Below, in pieces: positions 1 through 8,937 of a DNA stretch of 64,000 bases. The notes beneath the pieces are model-generated. The model was not told where the DNA came from. It worked only from the letters and a program-made list of their open reading frames with translations, and made no database searches. The translations under genes were made by a program, and so were the position numbers. Position 1 is the stretch's first letter. Each line of letters starts with the position of its first letter. The stretch is from Xanthomonas sp. NCPPB 1128 (GTDB taxonomy: Bacteria; Pseudomonadota; Gammaproteobacteria; Xanthomonadales; Xanthomonadaceae): assembly GCF_001043115.1 (NCBI RefSeq), contig NZ_LFME01000018.1, forward strand, positions 32,169 to 96,168, in the 5' to 3' direction.

Positions 1-7
1 GCGGCGA

Positions 8-586
8 TCAACCCAGTCCGGATGGAACCGGATGACCGCGCCAGCGGCGCGTGCTGCGCTGGAAGAACAGGCTGTTGGGGATCTGCAGCACGCTCCCGCC
101 GTCGCCGTCGCGTTCCTCGCGCAGCGTGGTGTAGATCAGGTTGATGTCGATCACCTGGCCCTTCAGACCGGGTTTCTCGCCATTCTCCAGCAGCTCGATG
201 TGGTCGTGCAGACGGAACGGACGCGTGGTGAAGATCAGCAGCGTGCAGAAGATGTTGGACAACACGCTCCAGGCGGCGAAGAACGCCACCGCCGCGACCG
301 CGGCGAAGCCGGTGAAGGCGGTCCACAGCACCGTGCCGGACACGCCGAAGCGGTCCAGGATCAGTAGCAGCGCCGCGGCGTAGATCACGAAGCCGCTGCC
401 GCGGCGCGCCATCAGCACCAGTTCCGGCGGCAGCGCATGGTGCTCGCCCAGGCGCCGGATCAGCCGCCGCAGCAAGGTCCGCAGCAGCCACGCGCCAAGC
501 ACGATCAGCACGATCTGCGCGCCGGGCACGATCACGTCGAGCCAGCGGTGCGTCCATGGCGGCAGCAGGGTATGGAGCGGGGGCAT
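8..586 (-). CDS. Small MscS-family mechanosensitive channel
   Basis: The ~192-residue product has an N-terminal hydrophobic helix, two further membrane segments, then a short soluble part beginning FRLHDHIELL and ending with IPNSLFFQR, the pattern of the MscS pore helix and beta domain. MscS proteins gate an inner-membrane pore in response to membrane tension and release solutes on osmotic downshock. It is shorter than E. coli MscS (286 residues), but compact versions of this kind are common. The start is set at the ATG before PPLHTLL; an in-frame start 13 codons upstream (base 625) is possible, and neither has a clear ribosome binding site. The assignment rests on hydropathy and the conserved post-pore motif. 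Confidence 0.75.
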   Translation of the reverse strand: MPPLHTLLPPWTHRWLDVIVPGAQIVLIVLGAWLLRTLLRRLIRRLGEHHALPPELVLMARRGSGFVIYAAALLLILDRFGVSGTVLWTAFTGFAAVAAVAFFAAWSVLSNIFCTLLIFTTRPFRLHDHIELLENGEKPGLKGQVIDINLIYTTLREERDGDGGSVLQIPNSLFFQRSTRRWRGHPVPSGLG

Positions 587-680
587 CGCACATCGGAAAA
601 CGCAGGGGGAATGCGATGGTCGCAAGCGTGGCGGCCGTGGGCAAGTCGCGCTGATGCCGCGCGCTGCGGCAGCACATCGC

Positions 681-1475
681 TCAGCCGGCGTGCTCCAGCG
701 CGTCCCACTGCGCCTCGGTGATCTCCGGCAGCGCCTCCAGCGCCGGCCTGGCGAACAGATAGCCCTGGTAGAGATCGATGCCCAGCGCGCGCAGTGCGCG
801 GTACTCGGCGGGCGTCTCCACGCCCTCGGCGAGGATGCGGCAGCCCAGTGGCGCGGCCATCGCGACGATGCCGCCGACGATGTGGCGGCGCGCGGCGCTG
901 CCGTCGATGCCGCGGATCAGTGCCATGTCCAGCTTGATCAGGTGCGGCTGGAAATCGGCGAGCAGGTTCAGGCCGGAGTGGCCGGCGCCGAAGTCGTCGA
1001 TCGCGGTGAGGAAGCCGCGCTGCGCGTAGTCGCGCAGGATGCGCACGACCTTGGGCAGGTCGGCTATGCGTTCGGATTCGCTCAACTCGAAGATCAGGTC
1101 GCCGGTGGGCACACCGAAGTGCTCGGCCGCCCTCAGGGTCAGGCGGATGCAGGTCGCCGGCTCGTACACCGCATTGGGAATGAAGTTGATCGACAGGCGC
1201 GTACGCAGGTCCAGGCGCGCGGCGGTGGCGATCGCCTGCACCCGGCAGGTCTGGTCGAAGCGATACAACTGCTGCGGGCGTACCCGCGCCAGCACCGCCG
1301 CGGCGCCGCTGCCGTCCTCGCCGCGCACCAGCGCTTCGTAGGCGTAGATCGAGCGGGTGGCCGCATCGACGATCGGCTGGAACGCCATGCGCACGGCGAA
1401 ATCCAGCGGCTCGCCATCGCGACAGTTGCCGCAGGCGGGCTGGCCGAGTTCGGCGGACAGGGAGCGCAGGAGCAT
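681..1475 (-). CDS. EAL-domain cyclic-di-GMP phosphodiesterase
   Basis: A stand-alone EAL domain of 264 residues, predicted cytoplasmic. The catalytic signature looks complete: EALVR at 47-51, the metal-binding Asn in SINF (~97), ELSESE (~130-135), DDFGAG at 160-165, Lys181 in IKLD, AEGVET (~216-221) and Gln in YQGYLF (~237). This predicts an active enzyme hydrolysing c-di-GMP to pGpG, which would promote motility and virulence over biofilm. There is no GGDEF, PAS or receiver domain. The only N-terminal extra is ~30 residues with a CGNC pair, which could bind metal or sense redox (inference). It stands alone between the MscS gene and the small genes upstream. Confidence 0.9.
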   Translation of the reverse strand: MLLRSLSAELGQPACGNCRDGEPLDFAVRMAFQPIVDAATRSIYAYEALVRGEDGSGAAAVLARVRPQQLYRFDQTCRVQAIATAARLDLRTRLSINFIPNAVYEPATCIRLTLRAAEHFGVPTGDLIFELSESERIADLPKVVRILRDYAQRGFLTAIDDFGAGHSGLNLLADFQPHLIKLDMALIRGIDGSAARRHIVGGIVAMAAPLGCRILAEGVETPAEYRALRALGIDLYQGYLFARPALEALPEITEAQWDALEHAG

Positions 1476-1696
1476 GCCGAGGCGAGACCGTGGACGAGAT
1501 CGCAGTATGCGCTTTCGCCGTGAAGACGGTGCCGTGCTTCCGGGCCGGCGCTGGCATCCCGGGGACGCCGTAATGGGTGTGGTCGGTGCGGCGGCCCGAA
1601 ACGCCGACGTTGCGCCCGGCGCCGCGTCGTCGCAGGGCGCGCGTGGTTGCGTGCCGCGGGCGCCCGCGCTGGCCGCGCGGGAAGCCGCGGTGGGCG

Positions 1697-1897
1697 TCAG
1701 CCCGCGTCGGCGACGTCGACCTTTTTCAGCACGCGGGTGGTGCCGAGTACCTCGACGCGGCCGCCGGCCTGGTGGAAGGCGGCCAGGTCGGCCTCGATGC
1801 GCTCGCGGCTGAGGCCCTTTTGCGCCTTGTCGGCGGCGCTGGCGCCGCGTGCGTTCCTGGCGTTGGGCGAAGCGGTGTTGCCGGTGGGTCGTGCCAT
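1697..1897 (-). CDS. Small conserved hypothetical protein
   Basis: A 66-residue protein with no family I recognise. The N-terminal third is Asn/Ala-rich and likely disordered (ARPTGNTASPNARNARG). The rest, with GLSRERIEADLAAFHQAGG then VEVLGTTRVLKK, could form a helix followed by strands. The case for a real gene is a good ribosome binding site (GGAG seven bases before ATG) and its position 16 bp downstream of the YkgJ-like gene on the same strand, suggesting one operon. No membrane segment or signal peptide. Function unknown. Confidence 0.6.
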   Translation of the reverse strand: MARPTGNTASPNARNARGASAADKAQKGLSRERIEADLAAFHQAGGRVEVLGTTRVLKKVDVADAG

Positions 1898-1913
1898 GCT
1901 GGAACTCCTGCAG

Positions 1914-2240
1914 TCAGTACATCGTCAGGGGAATGCCACGGGTCAGTTGCTCGTGGTGGGTGCGGCGGATCTCGCGGCAGTACGGGCCGGCCATCGCGAA
2001 CTTGCGGCAGACCGCCGGGCGCTGCGCATAGATCGAACAGCACATGCGTGCGCCGTCCACCGCCACGCACCAGCCGTCCTCGTCGCGCGCCATCACGTGC
2101 AGGCCCTCGCGGGTGTACTCGGTGAGATGTTCGGGGACGTGGTCGTCCGGCATCACCAGCACGGTCAGGCGGCAGCAGATCGCGTCGCAACGGTCGCAGG
2201 CGATGCCTGGGTCGGCCGTTTCCCGCGTGGTCTCGCTCAT
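1914..2240 (-). CDS. YkgJ-family cysteine cluster protein
   Basis: A 108-residue protein with the CxxCxxxCC-type N-terminal cluster (CDRCDAICC), a central CC in RMCCSIYAQRP, then a conserved RPAVCRKF and a final cysteine in PYCREI. These match the YkgJ/UPF0153 zinc- or iron-binding cysteine cluster family. The role is undefined; some relatives are proposed to bind Fe-S or zinc. It is followed by a 66-residue gene 16 bp downstream. The start ATG is the only sensible one before the first cysteine cluster. Confidence 0.85.
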   Translation of the reverse strand: MSETTRETADPGIACDRCDAICCRLTVLVMPDDHVPEHLTEYTREGLHVMARDEDGWCVAVDGARMCCSIYAQRPAVCRKFAMAGPYCREIRRTHHEQLTRGIPLTMY

Positions 2241-2567
2241 GCGTCGCTACCGCGATCGCGACCTGTCGGCCGGCACGGCAACTGAAGCGGCGACGCCAGG
2301 CGCTCGAGCTGGAGCGTGGCAGGGGCGGGGGACATGGCGCTCCGAAGGAGCCGGCCTGTAGCAGGACGGAGGTTGGCGCGAGAAGGAAGCGAGTCGGGCG
2401 CCAGGAACGGCCGGACGAGACGCGCGTAGCGACGTGACGCTGAAGCGTGCACCCATGCTACGCCAGTCGCGCGCCCGCTGCATGAACAATGCTGGCCGCA
2501 GGCGCTGCGCCGGCCTGGAGCGGCCAGGCGGGTGCGTGGCACCGGCGCCTGGGCTGCCCGTGCTGCG
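2241..2567. other. Intergenic, no supported gene
   Basis: A 327-bp gap between the YkgJ-type gene and the yegD-like gene, both on the minus strand. Open frames here are compositional and lack family resemblance. The only structure noted is a short imperfect hairpin (GCTCC GAA GGAGC) around 2338-2351. It presumably carries the promoter of the YkgJ operon and the 3' end of the yegD transcript. Confidence 0.5.
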
Positions 2568-3926
2568 CTAATCCTGCGCGGCGGCCAGCGCCAGGCCCTG
2601 CACCACGCCGAACGAGGGGTCGCCGTGGACCAGGCGCGCCTGCGGGAAGGCCGCGGCGACCAGGCGCTGCAGGTAGCCGGCGCGCGACATGCCGCCGGTC
2701 AGGAACACCGCGGCCGGATCGCCGCCGATGTCCTGGCGCACCTGCGCCAGCAGCTCCTGCAGCGCCTCCAGGTAACTGCGTGCGGCCTGCACCAGTTCCT
2801 CGGCCTGCACCTGCACCTGCAGCCCGGCCTCGATGTAGTCCAGCGTCTCGGCGTGCCGCTCGGCGTCGCTGAGGCGGATCTTGCTGCGCTCCACCGCGCG
2901 GTACAGGCGCGCGGTGTTGCCGGGTTCCTGCAACGCCTGCAGGCGCGCCTCGTACGGCGCGGGGACGGCGTCGTAGCGGTGCTGGCGGAAATCGCGCTGG
3001 CGGGTGGTGTCCTGCACCATCGCCGCTTCGACGTAGTGGTGCGAAGGCACGCGGGTGATGCCGCGGCCGAACTGCGGCATGAACCCGGCCAGGCTCAGCG
3101 CCAGGTCGATGTCGGTGCCGCCGCGCGGGATGCCCCAGGCGCGGTGCACCTGCGGTGCGGCGTCGCCGCCGACGCTGGCGTGGGCGATGTCGGTGGTGCC
3201 GCCGCCGATGTCCACCACCACCGCGGCGTGTCGCTCGCGGCTGACCGCGTGGTAGTGCATCGCCGCGGCGGCCGGTTCCTCCAGGAAGGCGACGTCGTCG
3301 AAGCCGGCGGTGATCGCGGCGCTGTGCAGGATCTCCAGCGCCTGCGCGTTGCCGGCCTCGCCGATCGAGCTGCGGAACTGCACCGGACGGCCGAGCAGCG
3401 CGCGGCGCACCTGCATGCCCAGTTGCTGCGAGGCGGTCAAACGGATGTGTTCGAGGATATGCGCGGCGATGCCGGTGATGGTCTGGCGCGCGCGCGGATG
3501 CAGGTTGTAGCCCAGCATCGATTTGGGGCTCTGCACGAGGTTGCCTTCGCCCTCGACGAAGTAGGCGTCCAGCGCGTCATCGCCGTAGACGGCGTTCTGC
3601 AGCAGCGCCGCGGAACTGCGCGGCTCGCGCATCTGCGCTTCCATCCATTGCCGGCGCACCACCCGGATCGCATCGCGGCGCAACGCCTCGGGACTGCGTT
3701 CGCGCCCGGCGGCGAGCGCATCGCGGCGGCCGGATTCGATCAGCTCGTCCACCTGCCGTTCCAGCGCCGGGGTCAGGTCGAACTCGGCGGGGTCGCGCAT
3801 CACCTCGGGGAAGTACACCGTGGTGCGGAACTGCTGCTGCGCGCCGAAATCGATCGGCACCACGCGGCCGTCGATCACCGCGGCGACGGCGGAATTGCTG
3901 GTGCCGAAGTCGATACCGAGGCGCAT
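2568..3926 (-). CDS. yegD: YegD-like Hsp70-family protein
   Basis: The 452-residue length agrees with E. coli YegD (~450). The N-terminus has the actin/Hsp70 phosphate-1 loop DFGTSNSAVA right after the start, the phosphate-2 loop VVDIGGGTTDIAH sits near the middle, and LTGGMSRAGYLQ near the C-terminus completes the nucleotide-binding fold. No C-terminal substrate-binding domain is present, as is normal for this subfamily. Predicted to be a cytoplasmic ATPase; substrates are unknown. The start is placed at the ATG giving MRLGIDFGTSNS. A longer reading frame extends 29 codons upstream but has no family resemblance and would overlap the slyD terminator hairpin. Confidence 0.88.
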   Translation of the reverse strand: MRLGIDFGTSNSAVAAVIDGRVVPIDFGAQQQFRTTVYFPEVMRDPAEFDLTPALERQVDELIESGRRDALAAGRERSPEALRRDAIRVVRRQWMEAQMREPRSSAALLQNAVYGDDALDAYFVEGEGNLVQSPKSMLGYNLHPRARQTITGIAAHILEHIRLTASQQLGMQVRRALLGRPVQFRSSIGEAGNAQALEILHSAAITAGFDDVAFLEEPAAAAMHYHAVSRERHAAVVVDIGGGTTDIAHASVGGDAAPQVHRAWGIPRGGTDIDLALSLAGFMPQFGRGITRVPSHHYVEAAMVQDTTRQRDFRQHRYDAVPAPYEARLQALQEPGNTARLYRAVERSKIRLSDAERHAETLDYIEAGLQVQVQAEELVQAARSYLEALQELLAQVRQDIGGDPAAVFLTGGMSRAGYLQRLVAAAFPQARLVHGDPSFGVVQGLALAAAQD

Positions 3927-4000
3927 GACGGGGGCGGGCGGCGGAAGGGCCGCGCACTGTGGGGCAAGCCGCGGCGCGACGCAAGCGCGGCCCAGAACGC

Positions 4001-4026
4001 ACGAGGCCCGCATCGGCGGGCCTCGT
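4001..4026 (-). terminator. Hairpin downstream of slyD-like gene
   Basis: A 10-bp GC-rich stem (ACGAGGCCCG / CGGGCCTCGT) with a 6-base loop lies 20 bp past the stop of the PPIase gene. No T-run follows on the minus strand, so intrinsic termination would be weak. It may instead be a 3' stabilising hairpin. Confidence 0.5.
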
Positions 4027-4047
4027 CGGAACAGGAAACCGGGCCGC

Positions 4048-4518
4048 TTACAGTGCGGCGCCGGCGTGGCCCTGGTTCTTTTCCTGCTCGGTGGCCTCGC
4101 GCACGCCGGCCACTTCCACCGCGAAATGCAGCACCTGCCCGGCCAGCGGGTGGTTGCCGTCGATGGTCACCAGTTCTTCGCCGACCTCGGTGACCGTGAC
4201 CAGCAGCGGACCCTGGTCGGTCTGCGCCTGGAACTGCATGCCCGGCGCCAGCGACCCGGCATCCGGGAACGAACCGCGCGGCACCTGCTGCACCAGCTGT
4301 TCGTGACGCGGGCCGTAGCCCTCGGCCGGGATCACGTCGGCGGTGACCGACTCGCCGGTGCGCTTGCCGGTCAGCGCCTTCTCCAGGCCCGGCACGATGT
4401 TGCCGGCGCCGTGCAGGTAGCTCAGCGGATTGTCCGGCGAGGACTGGTCGATCACTTCACCGGCGTCGTCGGTGAGGGTGTAGTGGATGGTGGCGACAAG
4501 CCCGTTGGCGATCTCCAT
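4048..4518 (-). CDS. slyD: FKBP-type peptidyl-prolyl isomerase, SlyD-like
   Basis: 156 residues. The FKBP core is split by an IF (insert-in-flap) chaperone segment: N-terminal VATIHYTLTDDAGEVIDQS, then LSYLHGAGNIVPGLEKAL, the IF insert around 68-125 (EGYGPRHEQLVQQVP onward), and a return to the FKBP strands with VTIDGNHPLAGQVLHF. This is the SlyD/SlpA architecture, giving prolyl isomerase plus chaperone activity in the cytoplasm. The His/Cys-rich metal-binding tail of E. coli SlyD is missing; the protein stops after NQGHAGAAL, so a nickel-delivery role is unlikely. A GAGG-type ribosome binding site precedes the ATG. Confidence 0.88.
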   Translation of the reverse strand: MEIANGLVATIHYTLTDDAGEVIDQSSPDNPLSYLHGAGNIVPGLEKALTGKRTGESVTADVIPAEGYGPRHEQLVQQVPRGSFPDAGSLAPGMQFQAQTDQGPLLVTVTEVGEELVTIDGNHPLAGQVLHFAVEVAGVREATEQEKNQGHAGAAL

Positions 4519-4643
4519 GGGAAACCTCGTTCAGTGAGTAAGGGGGATACGCCGGCACAGTCACAGCGCGATGAGAGGGGTGCTACCCGGCTACCCTAAC
4601 GAAAAGCGGCGCAGGGCCGCAAGTCGCGCCGGCGCGCCGCCAT

Positions 4644-5600
4644 TCAGGGCGCCGGCGGCTGGCGCAGCGCGGTGCGCCGGGCCAGCCAGGTCTCCGGGGT
4701 CTGCGGCTTGACGAACAGCGCCTGCAGTTCCGGGTGCTCGGCGCGCGCGGCGGCCTCGATGCGTTCGATGCACGCTTCGATCTGCGCGGTGCTGCGCTGG
4801 TCCTCGAACTCGGCGCTGAGCGCAGCGACCACCTGGTCCGGCCCCATCTGCACGCTCAGCACGCCGTTGACCGCGCGCACGTCCGGATCGGCGGCGGCGA
4901 TGCGCCGCAGTGCGTCGCCGAGCGGGCGCGCCGCCGGCTCGCCGATCAGCAGGCCCTTGGTCTCGCGTGCCAGCACGAACGCCGAGCAGGCCAGCACCGC
5001 GGCGATGCCGATGGAAGCGACGCCGTCCAGTTCGGGCGTGTCCAGCCACTGCGCGGCGAGCAGCCCGGCCAGCGCGATCAACAGGCCGATCAACGCCGCG
5101 CTGTCTTCCACCAGCACGGTGAACAAGCTCGGGTCCTTGCTCTCGCGGAACGCCTGCACGTAGCTCAGGCGGCCCTTGCGCGCGCGGAACTCGCGCAGCG
5201 AGATCCACCACGAGCCGCCCTCGAACAGCAGCGACAGTCCCAGCACGATGTAGTTGAGGGTGTGGTCGCTGGCCGGCTGCGGATCGCGGATGTGGGCGAT
5301 GCCCTCGTACAGCGACACCCCCGCGCCGAGCGCGAACACCAGCAGGGCGACGATGAAGCTCCAGAAGTACAGCTCGCGCCCATGGCCGAACGGATGGGTG
5401 GCGTCGGCCGGGCGCGCGGCGCGGCGCAGGCCGTACAGCAGCAACAGCTCGTTGACCGTGTCCACCAGCGAATGCACGCCTTCGCTGAGCATCGCCGAAC
5501 TGCCCGAGATCGCCGCGGCGACGAACTTGGCGATGGCGATGGCCAGATTGCCGGCAAGCGCGGCGTAGATCGCGAGGCGCGACCCGGACGAAGCGGACAT
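4644..5600 (-). CDS. Cation diffusion facilitator transporter (ZnT9-like clade)
   Basis: 318 residues with about six membrane segments and a C-terminal cytoplasmic domain (ALRRIAAADPDVRAVNGV). HSLVDT in the second membrane segment is the canonical metal-site pattern. The second site is EDSAALIG rather than the usual HxxxD, as in the ZnT9-like branch, so substrate specificity (Zn, Fe or Mn) should not be assumed from zinc-site CDFs. Predicted to export divalent cation across the inner membrane using proton antiport. Divergent from yjdM, sharing an ~80-bp promoter region. Confidence 0.87.
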   Translation of the reverse strand: MSASSGSRLAIYAALAGNLAIAIAKFVAAAISGSSAMLSEGVHSLVDTVNELLLLYGLRRAARPADATHPFGHGRELYFWSFIVALLVFALGAGVSLYEGIAHIRDPQPASDHTLNYIVLGLSLLFEGGSWWISLREFRARKGRLSYVQAFRESKDPSLFTVLVEDSAALIGLLIALAGLLAAQWLDTPELDGVASIGIAAVLACSAFVLARETKGLLIGEPAARPLGDALRRIAAADPDVRAVNGVLSVQMGPDQVVAALSAEFEDQRSTAQIEACIERIEAAARAEHPELQALFVKPQTPETWLARRTALRQPPAP

Positions 5601-5640
5601 GAGATTCCTGCGGCTGGCACGGCGGCACGGGGCGGGCGGC

Positions 5641-5646
5641 TACAAT
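5641..5646 (+). promoter_or_regulatory. -10-like element upstream of yjdM
   Basis: TACAAT, one mismatch from the sigma-70 -10 consensus, 37 bp before the yjdM ATG in an otherwise very GC-rich divergent region. No good -35 is visible, so this is a candidate only. Confidence 0.4.
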
Positions 5647-5682
5647 AGGCGGCTCGCCGTCGTCGCCGTATCAAGGACTCCC

Positions 5683-6024
5683 ATGCCCGCCGCACCCGCC
5701 TGCCCGCAATGCACCCTGGAAAACACCTATGTCGACGGCGCCAACTGGGTGTGCGCGGACTGCGGCCACGAGTGGCCGGCCGCGGCCGAAGCCGCCAACG
5801 ACGCGGCGACGGTGGTGCGCGACAGCAACGGCAACGTGCTGCAGGCCGGCGATACGGTGGTCGTGATCAAGGACCTGAAGGTCAAGGGCTCGTCGATCCC
5901 GCTGAAGCAGGGCACGGTGATCCGCGGCATCCGCCTGGTCGAGGACGATGCCGAACACATCGAAGGCAACTCGGACAAGATCAAGGGCCTGGTGCTGAAG
6001 ACCTGCTTCCTGCGCAAGGCCTGA
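5683..6024 (+). CDS. yjdM: YjdM/PhnA zinc-ribbon protein
   Basis: 113 residues. An N-terminal zinc ribbon (CPQC at 7-10, CADC at 24-27) is followed by the PhnA-type SH3-like domain (VRDSNGNVLQAGDTVVVIKDLKVKG), ending in LKTCFLRKA. Despite the historic PhnA name, this family is not part of the phosphonate pathway and its function is unclear. The start is the ATG giving MPAAPACPQC; upstream codons in the same frame belong to the promoter region. Divergent from the CDF transporter gene. Confidence 0.9.
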   Translation: MPAAPACPQCTLENTYVDGANWVCADCGHEWPAAAEAANDAATVVRDSNGNVLQAGDTVVVIKDLKVKGSSIPLKQGTVIRGIRLVEDDAEHIEGNSDKIKGLVLKTCFLRKA

Positions 6025-6361
6025 GGCTGGCGCGACGGTGCCGCGCGCCGGCGGCGTTCGGCGCCTGTAGGGAGGCAGGTGACCCGTAGGGCGGCTTCAG
6101 TCGCGACTGACGTCATCAGGACCGCCCTTCGCGGCTGAAGCCGCTCCTGCACGCGCTGCTTCCGTTAGCCGATGGAGGCCGCCGTCCGGGCGCCAGCCGC
6201 GCACGGCGTGCGTCCTGCCCGCGAAGGGAGAGATGCGATCACCCGCGGCGTGGCGTCGTCGCCCCCGACGCCCAGCGTGCGCGGTGCGGCGGCTATCATG
6301 TGCCACGGCGCCGGGGGGCGTCGCCGGCCGGACCGGCGCAGATACGGAACAGGGGATGCAC
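6025..6361. other. Intergenic with REP-like pair
   Basis: 337 bp between yjdM and the S9 peptidase gene. It contains a REP-like inverted pair (6085-6150) and, toward its end, a TATCAT hexamer (6294-6299) that could be the -10 of the peptidase gene. No additional gene is supported. Confidence 0.6.
6085..6150. repeat. REP-like inverted pair
   Basis: Two arms in opposite orientation, GTAGGGCGGCTTCAGTCGCG and CGCGGCTGAAGCCGCTC, separated by ~20 bp. The first arm is diverged from the GTAGGAGCGGCTTCAGCCGC form seen at 16917, 21615 and 43126. Such palindromic elements are non-coding and can affect mRNA stability or serve as targets of REP-associated transposases. Confidence 0.75.
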
Positions 6362-8896
6362 ATGCACACGTACACAGGGGCGACGGCTGCCGGCCGTCTG
6401 GCGCGCACGTTGATCCTGGGCTGGGCGCTATGCCTGCTGGCGCTGCCGGCCTGGGCGCGGATGCAGGAAGTCAAGCCGGGACAGACGCCGGAGCTGGCGC
6501 CGGGCGAAGGCCTGGTGGTGGTGGCGGTGGACACCGACGTCGCATTGAGCGGCGTGGAGTTGAACAAGGACGGCAAGGTCTTCGGCGGCGGCACCCTGTC
6601 CGGTCTCAAGCCGGGCATCAGCTACCGGCTGTACATTGCGCCGGCCGGCGACTACGCCTGGCGCCGGGTGCTGCTGATCTCGCAGTTCGGCTACAACCTG
6701 CGCGACAACGACGAGTTCCGCTTCCGGCTCGAGCCGGGGCAGATCACCTACCCGGGCGACCTGCTGTTCCGGCCATCCTCGTTCTTCAGTGGCGACATGG
6801 GCATGGTCAATCGCGCCTTGGCGGCGATGGACTGGTTGCAGCAGACCCATCCGGTGCTGTCGGCGCGCTACGCCCTGCGTTACGCCGGGCACTACCCGGA
6901 TCCGTTCCCGGAGTTCTACCGCAAGGCGCTGGCGCAGCACCCCGACGCACGTCCCGCGGCGCAGGTGGCGCTGCGCGCACCGCCGGCGCCGGGCGCCCTG
7001 CCGATCGCGCCGGCCACGCTGTTCCGCGATAGCCGCATCACCGACCTCAGCCTGAATCCGCGCGGCGATCTGCTGGCGTTGCAGGTGCACGAGCGCAAGG
7101 ACGAATGGCGCATCGAACTGCTGGACCTGACCAGCGATCAGCAGCGCCTGCTCGCCACCAGTGTCGATCCGATCAAGCAGATGCTGTGGGCCGGCAACGA
7201 CGCGTTGCTGTTCACCGTGCCGGTGAAGAACGGGCGCGACGTGGTGCGCGGCATCCGCGCCGATGTGGCGGCAGACGGCAAGCGCAAGTGGAGTCCGCTG
7301 ACCTTGCCCGACGGCGGGTTCCTGGTCGATGCCCTGCCGCAACGCCCCAACCAGGTGCTGTACGCCACCACCTTGAGCAACGGCGACAACGCCGTGCAGG
7401 TCCTGGACGTGTCCAGCCAGGCGGCGATCGATCGCTGGCGGCCGCGCCTGCGCGACCGGGTCAACGTCGGCCTGGAGCGGGACGTCGGCTGGCTGACCGA
7501 CGGGGAAGGGCGGCTGCGCCTGGCCATCGTGCGCCGCGACGACGGCTACGTGCTGCGCTACCGCGACGGCGAAGGAACCACCTATCGCGACGTGATGACG
7601 CTCGACCACCTGCGCGATTTCCAGCCGGTGGGCCTGTCCTATGCGGCGGACCAGATCTATGCGGTGACCGACGACGGACGCGCGCAGCGGGACCTGATCG
7701 CCTACGACGTGGCCACGCGCAAGATCGTGCGCACGCTGTTCAGCCGCAGCGGGGTCGACGTGGTCGACATGATCCAGGGCCCGCAGCGCACTCCGATCGG
7801 CGTCACCTACTACGAGAGTGGACGCCTGGTCAGCCACTACTTCGAGAGCGCCGACGAGCGCCTGGGCCGCGCGCTCAGCGCGGCCTTGCCGGGGCGCAAC
7901 CTGCAGATCGCCGCGCGCAATGCGGACGGCAAGCAGATGGTGCTCTGGGCCGACGCCGCCGACCAGCCGCCGCAGCTCTACCATCTCGACCTGGACAAGC
8001 GCGTGGCGCGGTCGATCGGCGAGACCATGCCGTGGCTGCACGGCATGGCCTTCGCCCCCAGCGAGGTGTTCCGATTCAAGGGCCGCGACGGACTGCCGCT
8101 GGAAGCCTTTCTGACCCTGCCACCTGGTGCCGGACGCAAACCGCTGGTGGTGTTCCCGCACGGCGGGCCGATCGGCGTCGCCGATGCGCTGGGCTTCGAC
8201 CCGGAGACGCAGTTCCTCGCCTCGTTGGGCTACGCGGTGCTGCGGGTCAACTTCCGCGGGTCGGACGGTTACGGTCGCGCGTTTCGCGAAGCCGGACGCG
8301 GCAGCTTCGGCACGTTGATCGAGGACGATATCGATGCGGCGATCGTGCAGGCGCAGGCGCGCTATCCGCTGGATCCGCAGCGCATGTGCGTGGTCGGCGC
8401 CAGCTACGGCGGTTACTCGGCGCTGGTGATGACGATCCGCTGGCCGCAACGCTTCCGCTGCGCCGTCTCCATCGCCGGCGTGGCCGATCGCATCCTGTTC
8501 TATACCGCCAGCGACGGCGCGCGCAGCGCCGAGGGACGCGCGAACCTGGAAAAGCACCTGGGCGATCCCAAGGCGGAGCTGGCGCAGATGATCGACACCT
8601 CGCCGCTGTACCACTACGACGCGATCAAGGTGCCGGTGATGCTGGCGCACGGCCTGGAGGACCGGCGGGTGGACTACGAGCACACCCGGCGCATGCTGCG
8701 CATGCTGGACATGGCCGGCAATCCACCGGTGGGATTGAGCTTCCAGGGCGAGGGCCACGGTTTCGCCGACGTCGAGCATCGCGTCGCGTTGTGGAGCGGC
8801 GTGGCCGGCTTCCTGCAGGCCCATCTCTCGGGCCCGGAAGGCAGTCCAGCGCCGACACCAGCGCCGACACCGGGCGCTGTCGCGACGGCGCCCTGA
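6362..8896 (+). CDS. Secreted S9-family serine peptidase (prolyl-oligopeptidase/acylaminoacyl type)
   Basis: 844 residues. A signal peptide (MHTYTGATAAGRLARTLILG, then a hydrophobic stretch to PAWA) predicts export to the periplasm. An N-terminal domain of about 220 residues precedes a beta-propeller-like region (LLALQVHERKDEWRIELLD onward) and a C-terminal alpha/beta-hydrolase domain. The catalytic triad is visible: Ser681 in GASYGGYS, Asp767 in EDRRVD and His799 in GEGHGF. It would cleave short peptides for nutrition or turnover. The ATG at 6362 is preferred because AGGGG lies at proper distance; an ATG two codons upstream (6356) overlaps that site. The extra N-terminal domain is unusual in the family and its role is unknown. 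The C-terminus is Pro/Thr-rich. Confidence 0.88.
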   Translation: MHTYTGATAAGRLARTLILGWALCLLALPAWARMQEVKPGQTPELAPGEGLVVVAVDTDVALSGVELNKDGKVFGGGTLSGLKPGISYRLYIAPAGDYAWRRVLLISQFGYNLRDNDEFRFRLEPGQITYPGDLLFRPSSFFSGDMGMVNRALAAMDWLQQTHPVLSARYALRYAGHYPDPFPEFYRKALAQHPDARPAAQVALRAPPAPGALPIAPATLFRDSRITDLSLNPRGDLLALQVHERKDEWRIELLDLTSDQQRLLATSVDPIKQMLWAGNDALLFTVPVKNGRDVVRGIRADVAADGKRKWSPLTLPDGGFLVDALPQRPNQVLYATTLSNGDNAVQVLDVSSQAAIDRWRPRLRDRVNVGLERDVGWLTDGEGRLRLAIVRRDDGYVLRYRDGEGTTYRDVMTLDHLRDFQPVGLSYAADQIYAVTDDGRAQRDLIAYDVATRKIVRTLFSRSGVDVVDMIQGPQRTPIGVTYYESGRLVSHYFESADERLGRALSAALPGRNLQIAARNADGKQMVLWADAADQPPQLYHLDLDKRVARSIGETMPWLHGMAFAPSEVFRFKGRDGLPLEAFLTLPPGAGRKPLVVFPHGGPIGVADALGFDPETQFLASLGYAVLRVNFRGSDGYGRAFREAGRGSFGTLIEDDIDAAIVQAQARYPLDPQRMCVVGASYGGYSALVMTIRWPQRFRCAVSIAGVADRILFYTASDGARSAEGRANLEKHLGDPKAELAQMIDTSPLYHYDAIKVPVMLAHGLEDRRVDYEHTRRMLRMLDMAGNPPVGLSFQGEGHGFADVEHRVALWSGVAGFLQAHLSGPEGSPAPTPAPTPGAVATAP

Positions 8897-8937
8897 CCGC
8901 GGCGGCGGCACCATGGCGGTGCCGCCGCAGGACGCGA

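Noticed and set aside
532..1557. Long open frames on both strands overlapping the EAL gene
   Set aside because: High-GC shadows; Arg/Ala-rich translations without any family pattern, while the 681-1475 minus frame shows complete EAL motifs.
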